This document shows positions 7,413 through 10,664 of a DNA stretch of 10,664 bases, piece after piece (the first letter of the stretch is position 1; every line of letters begins with the position of its first letter). This DNA comes from Stephanodiscus triporus (taxonomy: Eukaryota; Bacillariophyta; Thalassiosirophyceae; Thalassiosirales; Thalassiosiraceae): positions 1 through 10,664 of the forward strand of contig JALLAZ010001030.1 of the NCBI GenBank assembly GCA_036939755.1. The letters are read 5' to 3'. Made by a program: the position numbers and the translations under genes. Under the pieces are notes generated by a model. It did no database searches and was not told where the DNA came from. It saw nothing but the letters and a program-made list of their open reading frames with translations.

Positions 7413-8090
7413 TCAGTCGTCACTTTGTTTTGTCGCCTTCCCTCTCCCGCCGCACGCGCTATATTTTATTTTCGAGTCGGCATCACCGTATACCCACGGC
7501 GCCAAGACGCCGATCCACGGCAGGCTGCGATACTTCTGATCGTAATCGAGTCCGTAGCCCACGACGAATTCGTTCGGTATGACGAATCCTACGAATTCCG
7601 GGGTCAGTCCCAATTCCGCCACCGTCCTCTCGGCCTTGTGCAAGAGCACCGCCGTCCGCACCGATTTCGGCCCGCGGGCCTGTAGCATGTTGATCATGTA
7701 CCGCAGCGTGTGTCCCGTGTCCAGTATGTCCTCCACGACGAGGACGTCCCGGCCGGCGATGTCGACCCTAAGGTCGAGCACCGTCTGCACCGCCCCGGTG
7801 GAGGTGGTCCCGCCCCCGTAGGACGAGAAGGCCATGAATTCCCACTGCGAGTCGCACGAGAGCGATCGGACCAGGTCGGCGAAGAACGCCGCGGCCCCCT
7901 TGAGGGTGCAGATCACGACGAGCGGCAGTCGTAGTCCGCCGCCCCCTACGTCGTCGCCTCTGTAGGATTCGGAGATCTCGGCCCCGAGCTCGCGAACGCG
8001 CGACGCGATCATCTCCTTCGTGAAGAGGACCTCGTCGATCTCGTCCGGATTCATCGACGGGGGGAACTCGACGTCCTCCTTCGTAGGCAT
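7413..8090 (-). CDS. HPRT: Hypoxanthine (guanine) phosphoribosyltransferase
   Basis: The enzyme transfers phosphoribose from PRPP to hypoxanthine or guanine, giving IMP or GMP in purine salvage. It has 225 residues from the ATG at 8090. Motifs in order: EVLFTKEMI (20-28), ICTLKGAAAFFADL (60-73, pyrophosphate loop I), SSYGGGTTSTG (89-99, mobile loop with Ser-Tyr), VLVVEDILDTGHTL (116-129, PRPP site, Glu120/Asp121), LLHK (149-152, Lys contacting the base) and EFVVGYGLDYDQKYR (174-188, Asp182 for Mg/pyrophosphate). Length and motif spacing are normal, and all key residues are present. The ATG at 8090 suits family length. A second in-frame ATG at 8186 would add 32 residues (MRGRGATACQKKLLLLSLPP at the tip). 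There is no intron. The gene is transcribed away from the beta-rich protein gene across a 314-bp shared upstream region. Confidence 0.95.
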   Translation of the reverse strand: MPTKEDVEFPPSMNPDEIDEVLFTKEMIASRVRELGAEISESYRGDDVGGGGLRLPLVVICTLKGAAAFFADLVRSLSCDSQWEFMAFSSYGGGTTSTGAVQTVLDLRVDIAGRDVLVVEDILDTGHTLRYMINMLQARGPKSVRTAVLLHKAERTVAELGLTPEFVGFVIPNEFVVGYGLDYDQKYRSLPWIGVLAPWVYGDADSKIKYSACGGRGKATKQSDD

Positions 8091-8404
8091 CGTGCGAGAT
8101 TCGGGAGCTCGGGAGTTCGGGAGTTCGGGAGGCAATGATAATAATAATAGTTTTTTTTGGCACGCAGTTGCTCCTCTCCCGCGCATTTTTTTCTGCTAAA
8201 GCAGGCGTACGTGGGACCTCCGTACTGCGAGCCTTTCGGTCTCTTGGTACAATATCTCTATTTGCTTTGACCGGCGCTCTTCTTTTCCTCGTCCACAACG
8301 AAAAAACTCTGTCCGCGTCAGCTCTCTTGATGACACTCTGCCGCCACCGCCACTCTACAGGAACAATCCCCTCCTCCCCGCCGCATCGCAGTCAATCCAG
8401 CAGG
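8091..8404. promoter_or_regulatory. Shared upstream region between divergent HPRT and the beta-rich protein gene
   Basis: The two start codons face away from each other 314 bp apart, so both promoters must lie here or overlap. The segment holds the 4x8-bp repeat next to HPRT, an ATAATAATAATAG stretch with T8 (8138-8158), and a GTACAATATCTC segment near 8247-8258. No canonical TATA box was found for either gene. The call rests on geometry only. Confidence 0.5.
8101..8132 (+). repeat. Four tandem copies of an 8-bp unit TCGGGAG(C/T/G)
   Basis: Units at 8101-8108, 8109-8116, 8117-8124 and 8125-8132 differ only in the last base. The array lies 11-42 bp upstream of the HPRT ATG at 8090, probably in its 5' UTR, or in coding sequence if the ATG at 8186 is used. 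Because the unit is 8 bp, a change in copy number would shift that longer frame. Confidence 0.85.
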
Positions 8405-9735
8405 ATGATGAATCCCCCTTCGCCGTTCCTGATCCTATCGTCGGTCGCGTTATGGTCGTGTTTCGTTTTGGGAGGAGCCGCCGCCCTCGTCGGCGGCAAC
8501 AGCCCCGGCGCTTCCGGCGGCCACAGGCCTCAGCTTTCGGTGAGTCATCTAGCTCGGGGATAATGTCGCGACGTCATGCTGCTCGTCAGCTCGCCGTGCC
8601 TTCCTCCTTCGTCGACCTGACCCTAGAGACTGCGACTGCGACTGCGACTGCGACTGCCCCCATCTCCTTCTTCTCTCTCGTCCGCGCCCTCCCTCCTTTT
8701 CAGATCACGATACGGGACGGGAACTTCACCGACATCGAAGGCCTCGATCCGACCATCACGTGGCAGAATTCTGCCCTGCTTTCCAATGACGTCGCCGTGC
8801 AGGTGAGAGAGAGCAGAGTGAGGGGCGACGAATTGCTCGTCCTCGTTCTGAGCTTCGTAGACAGTATAGAGTGCAGTACGCGTCCAACCATCGCCCGCCT
8901 TCTCACGTCGCTCTCTCGCTCTCTCGCTCTCTTGCCTTGCCGCTGATGCGACGATTCGCAATTCATTCGAAAATTCGATCAAACGTTAAATCGACCTTGA
9001 AACAATCGACGAAACGACCCCCACCCCACACCCCAAAAATAGTACGGCATCGATCTCTCGGCACGAACGACGAACCTCGCCTCCCTCCCCCGAAGGATCT
9101 GGGGACGAGCCTCCCGCGTATTCCTCGATCGGTACGCCCTCTCGACGCGCCTGGAGTTGGACTTCGAATATCCCGACCGGATAGACTTCGAGGTGGACGG
9201 CGAGGACGGCGACAACGACATGAAGGTGCGTATCATCGGATCGGCGCGTAACCCGGCGGCGGCCGGGGGGGGGGGAGGAGGGGGACGCGATAGGGGGCCG
9301 ATCCGGACCGTCGTCGCGCCGCCGCGCGTGGGATTCGCGGAATTCACCAAGGGATTCGACAACGGCGGGAATCGCGTCACGGTCAACCCTAGGTACGACG
9401 TCGAACGCTCGCGCGCCGACGTCGTCGTGACCTACGACGCCGACGACACGCTCATCCGTGTCACGGCGTCCCGCCACGATCAGGTCGTCACGATATCCCA
9501 GAAGCTGAACGACGACAACGTCATCTCGCCGACAATAGGGAGGGACGGGAGCCTGTCGTTGGCGTGGGATCGTAAGCTCGGCGACGACATGTCGGTGAGG
9601 ACGACGTTGAACCCGAACAGGAGCGTTGACGTCGAGTGGAGGGACGCGGCGTGGACCGCGAACGTCAATTTTCCCATGGACGACAATGACATGAGGGGGG
9701 CGACGGTGCACATCAAGCGGGATATCAAATTTTAG
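8405..9735 (+). CDS. Secreted or organelle-targeted beta-strand-rich protein, three exons, 308 residues
   Basis: Exons inferred from splice signals and frame: 8405-8539, 8704-8802, 9043-9735. Intron 1 is GTGAGT...TTTTCAG and intron 2 is GTGAGA...AATAG, both phase 0; joining them keeps one frame to TAG 9733-9735. Exon 1 encodes a signal peptide (MMNPPSPFLILSSVALWSCF, then Ala/Gly-rich). The diatom plastid ASAFAP-type motif with Phe is not evident, so ER/secretory or outer-envelope placement is open. Exon 3 begins YGIDLSARTTNL. After a Gly-rich linker near residue 153, the rest has alternating polar/hydrophobic strands with D/N-D turns, such as SLSLAWDRKL, SVRTTLNPN, VDVEWRDAAW and VHIKRDIKF. 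It ends in Phe, as outer-membrane beta-barrel proteins often do. I cannot name a family; beta-barrel or beta-sandwich is inference. The alternative acceptor AAG at 9093-9095 would break the frame. Confidence 0.75.
8540..8703 (+). other. Intron 1 of the beta-rich protein gene
   Basis: 164 bp, GTGAGT at the donor and CCCTCCTTTTCAG at the acceptor, phase 0. It carries a hexanucleotide microsatellite in the middle. The frame read through it continues only to a TAA at 8561-8563. Confidence 0.8.
8629..8657 (+). repeat. Hexanucleotide microsatellite (ACTGCG)n in intron 1
   Basis: Four ACTGCG units plus a partial fifth. Located inside intron 1, so length changes would not alter the protein. Confidence 0.85.
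8803..9042 (+). other. Intron 2 of the beta-rich protein gene
   Basis: 240 bp, GTGAGA donor. The acceptor AATAG at 9038-9042 is the one that restores the downstream frame from YGIDLSARTT onward. The tract before it is C/A-rich rather than T-rich, so the acceptor is less typical than that of intron 1. Confidence 0.65.
8908..8932 (+). repeat. CT-rich microsatellite (CTCTCG)n in intron 2
   Basis: About four units of CTCTCG with slight variation inside intron 2. Confidence 0.75.
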
Positions 9736-10633
9736 TATTCGTTGAAGACACGAACTCGTCGGGCGGATGGGAGATATGGGAGCTGGGGAAGGGTGAGAGT
9801 GAGAGTGAGAGTGAGGAGATAGAGCTACGTACGATACATATCCGCAATAATGCTAATGCTAGCATTTGATTCACATTCCTTGTTCGAGTTTGTGTGAAGG
9901 TTAACGTGTCCATTAAAAGGGATGCGGCTATCAATGAAGGGCACGTCTTCTCTTGCCTTCGACGAAAATCGTCGATCATTTCTATAAATATTTTTGTGGA
10001 CAGTAACATATCTCGAATGAAAAATTTATAGAACGACGTGCAAAGAGAATAACAAGCACAAGTAACCTGGTCTAGAGATGGTTATGACACCTAAAAAAAT
10101 TGTAGGATTAGGTATATCTTTTGTCCCAACCTGGTCAGAGTTTATATTGCTTCTCCCTCTGTCCCACGAAAATGATCCTCATAGACATTCCATGGACACC
10201 ACTGCCTTACCTCCAAGATCGAGGAAGCGTTCATGTCGTTCTTTTGGGATGGGAGGTTGTTACCCATGTTGCGCACGTATTTCTTCAACCAAATGAATAT
10301 TTTTCCAATTTACGTAAATATCACGAAGCAAATGTTTTACCGAACGCTCTTCCGATATGATACACTAAAATAACAACATCCCCGAGGTCATCAGAGGACG
10401 CTGGTGGCAACACAACGGATGGAATTTCTGCAACTCCTCTACTACTATCCCCTTCATCCCACACTTCCCGTCCCACACCGGGATAATAGGTTGAATCGAA
10501 TGACGTAGCACTCCTGGGTGGCACCGACAGTGACGCGAAGATGACAATCTACACAATAATTCTTTGGGACGGAGGGGAGAGGACTCGACTAGACGACGGA
10601 ATAGTAATAGTTCGCCTCCTACCGTCATGGTTC

Positions 10634-10635
<2 letters not shown>
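9736..10635. other. Downstream region, no supported gene
   Basis: Starts as the likely 3' UTR of the beta-rich protein gene. Short open frames exist on both strands. A minus-strand frame at 10321-10524 and a plus-strand frame at 10121-10360 have some protein-like stretches but no recognisable motif and overlap each other. AT content rises compared with the gene to the left. No tRNA, rRNA or transposon ends were found. Confidence 0.45.
9793..9816 (+). repeat. Hexanucleotide microsatellite (GTGAGA)n
   Basis: Three GTGAGA units followed by GTGAGG, 58 bp after the stop codon of the beta-rich protein gene, probably in its 3' UTR. Confidence 0.85.

Positions 10636-10664
<29 letters not shown>
10636..10664 (+). 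repeat. Terminal homopolymer run of 29 C at the window end
   Basis: The last 29 bases are all C. This may be a real poly(C)/poly(G) tract or a contig end caused by one. It does not resemble a telomere repeat. Confidence 0.9.

Noticed and set aside
7065..7685. 206-codon plus-strand open frame
   Set aside because: Runs through the C13 tract into the antisense of HPRT; proline/arginine-rich shadow.
7768..8298. 176-codon minus-strand arginine-rich frame
   Set aside because: Out-of-frame shadow of HPRT; no motif.
8986..9711. 241-codon minus-strand open frame
   Set aside because: Antisense to exon 3 of the beta-rich gene; arises from GTC/GAC-rich codons. Splice signals and signal peptide support the plus-strand gene.
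10321..10524. 67-codon minus-strand frame ending GRAFGKTFAS
   Set aside because: Some protein-like wording, but no recognisable family, no good start and overlap with another frame; not enough to call a gene.
10636..10664. Telomere end
   Set aside because: Pure C run without the TTAGGG/CCCTAA unit expected for most algae.

Overview
The window looks like nuclear DNA of a single-celled stramenopile alga, most likely a diatom. Three things point there: a Ty1/copia gag-pol whose protease-region wording resembles the polyproteins I know from diatom (CoDi-type) elements, a gene with two short GT-AG introns, and compact genes in mixed orientation. No prokaryotic operon or Shine-Dalgarno pattern is visible. 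The lineage call is inference from protein wording, not a database match.

Layout. (1) 1-1935: the 5' part of a copia-type LTR retrotransposon on the minus strand. It has a 275-bp LTR (1661-1935), a short leader carrying a 17-bp perfect inverted repeat, and the first 532 codons of gag-pol running off the left edge. (2) 1936-3008 (+): an agmatine deiminase gene whose family similarity begins directly at the outer LTR edge. The retrotransposon appears to have landed inside the gene, so its first ~40-45 codons should lie beyond the other LTR, outside the window. (3) 3009-5620: AT-richer DNA with only weak minus-strand coding islands, possibly remnants of a heat-shock-factor-like gene, and a 5-6 copy short repeat array at 5250-5495. 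(4) 5621-6355 (+): an intronless gene for a 244-residue coiled-coil protein with a basic C-terminal cluster. (5) 6356-7412: no convincing gene. (6) 7413-8090 (-): hypoxanthine phosphoribosyltransferase. (7) 8405-9735 (+): a three-exon gene for a 308-residue signal-peptide-bearing, beta-strand-rich protein, divergent from (6) across 314 bp. (8) 9736-10664: no convincing gene; the window ends in a run of 29 C.

Nothing suggests that these genes form one system. Agmatine deiminase (polyamine synthesis) and HPRT (purine salvage) are housekeeping nitrogen-metabolism enzymes. The most informative structure is the retrotransposon/agmatine-deiminase junction, where the LTR also supplies an in-frame ATG to the truncated gene. 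I did not find convincing evidence of an undescribed multi-gene system.
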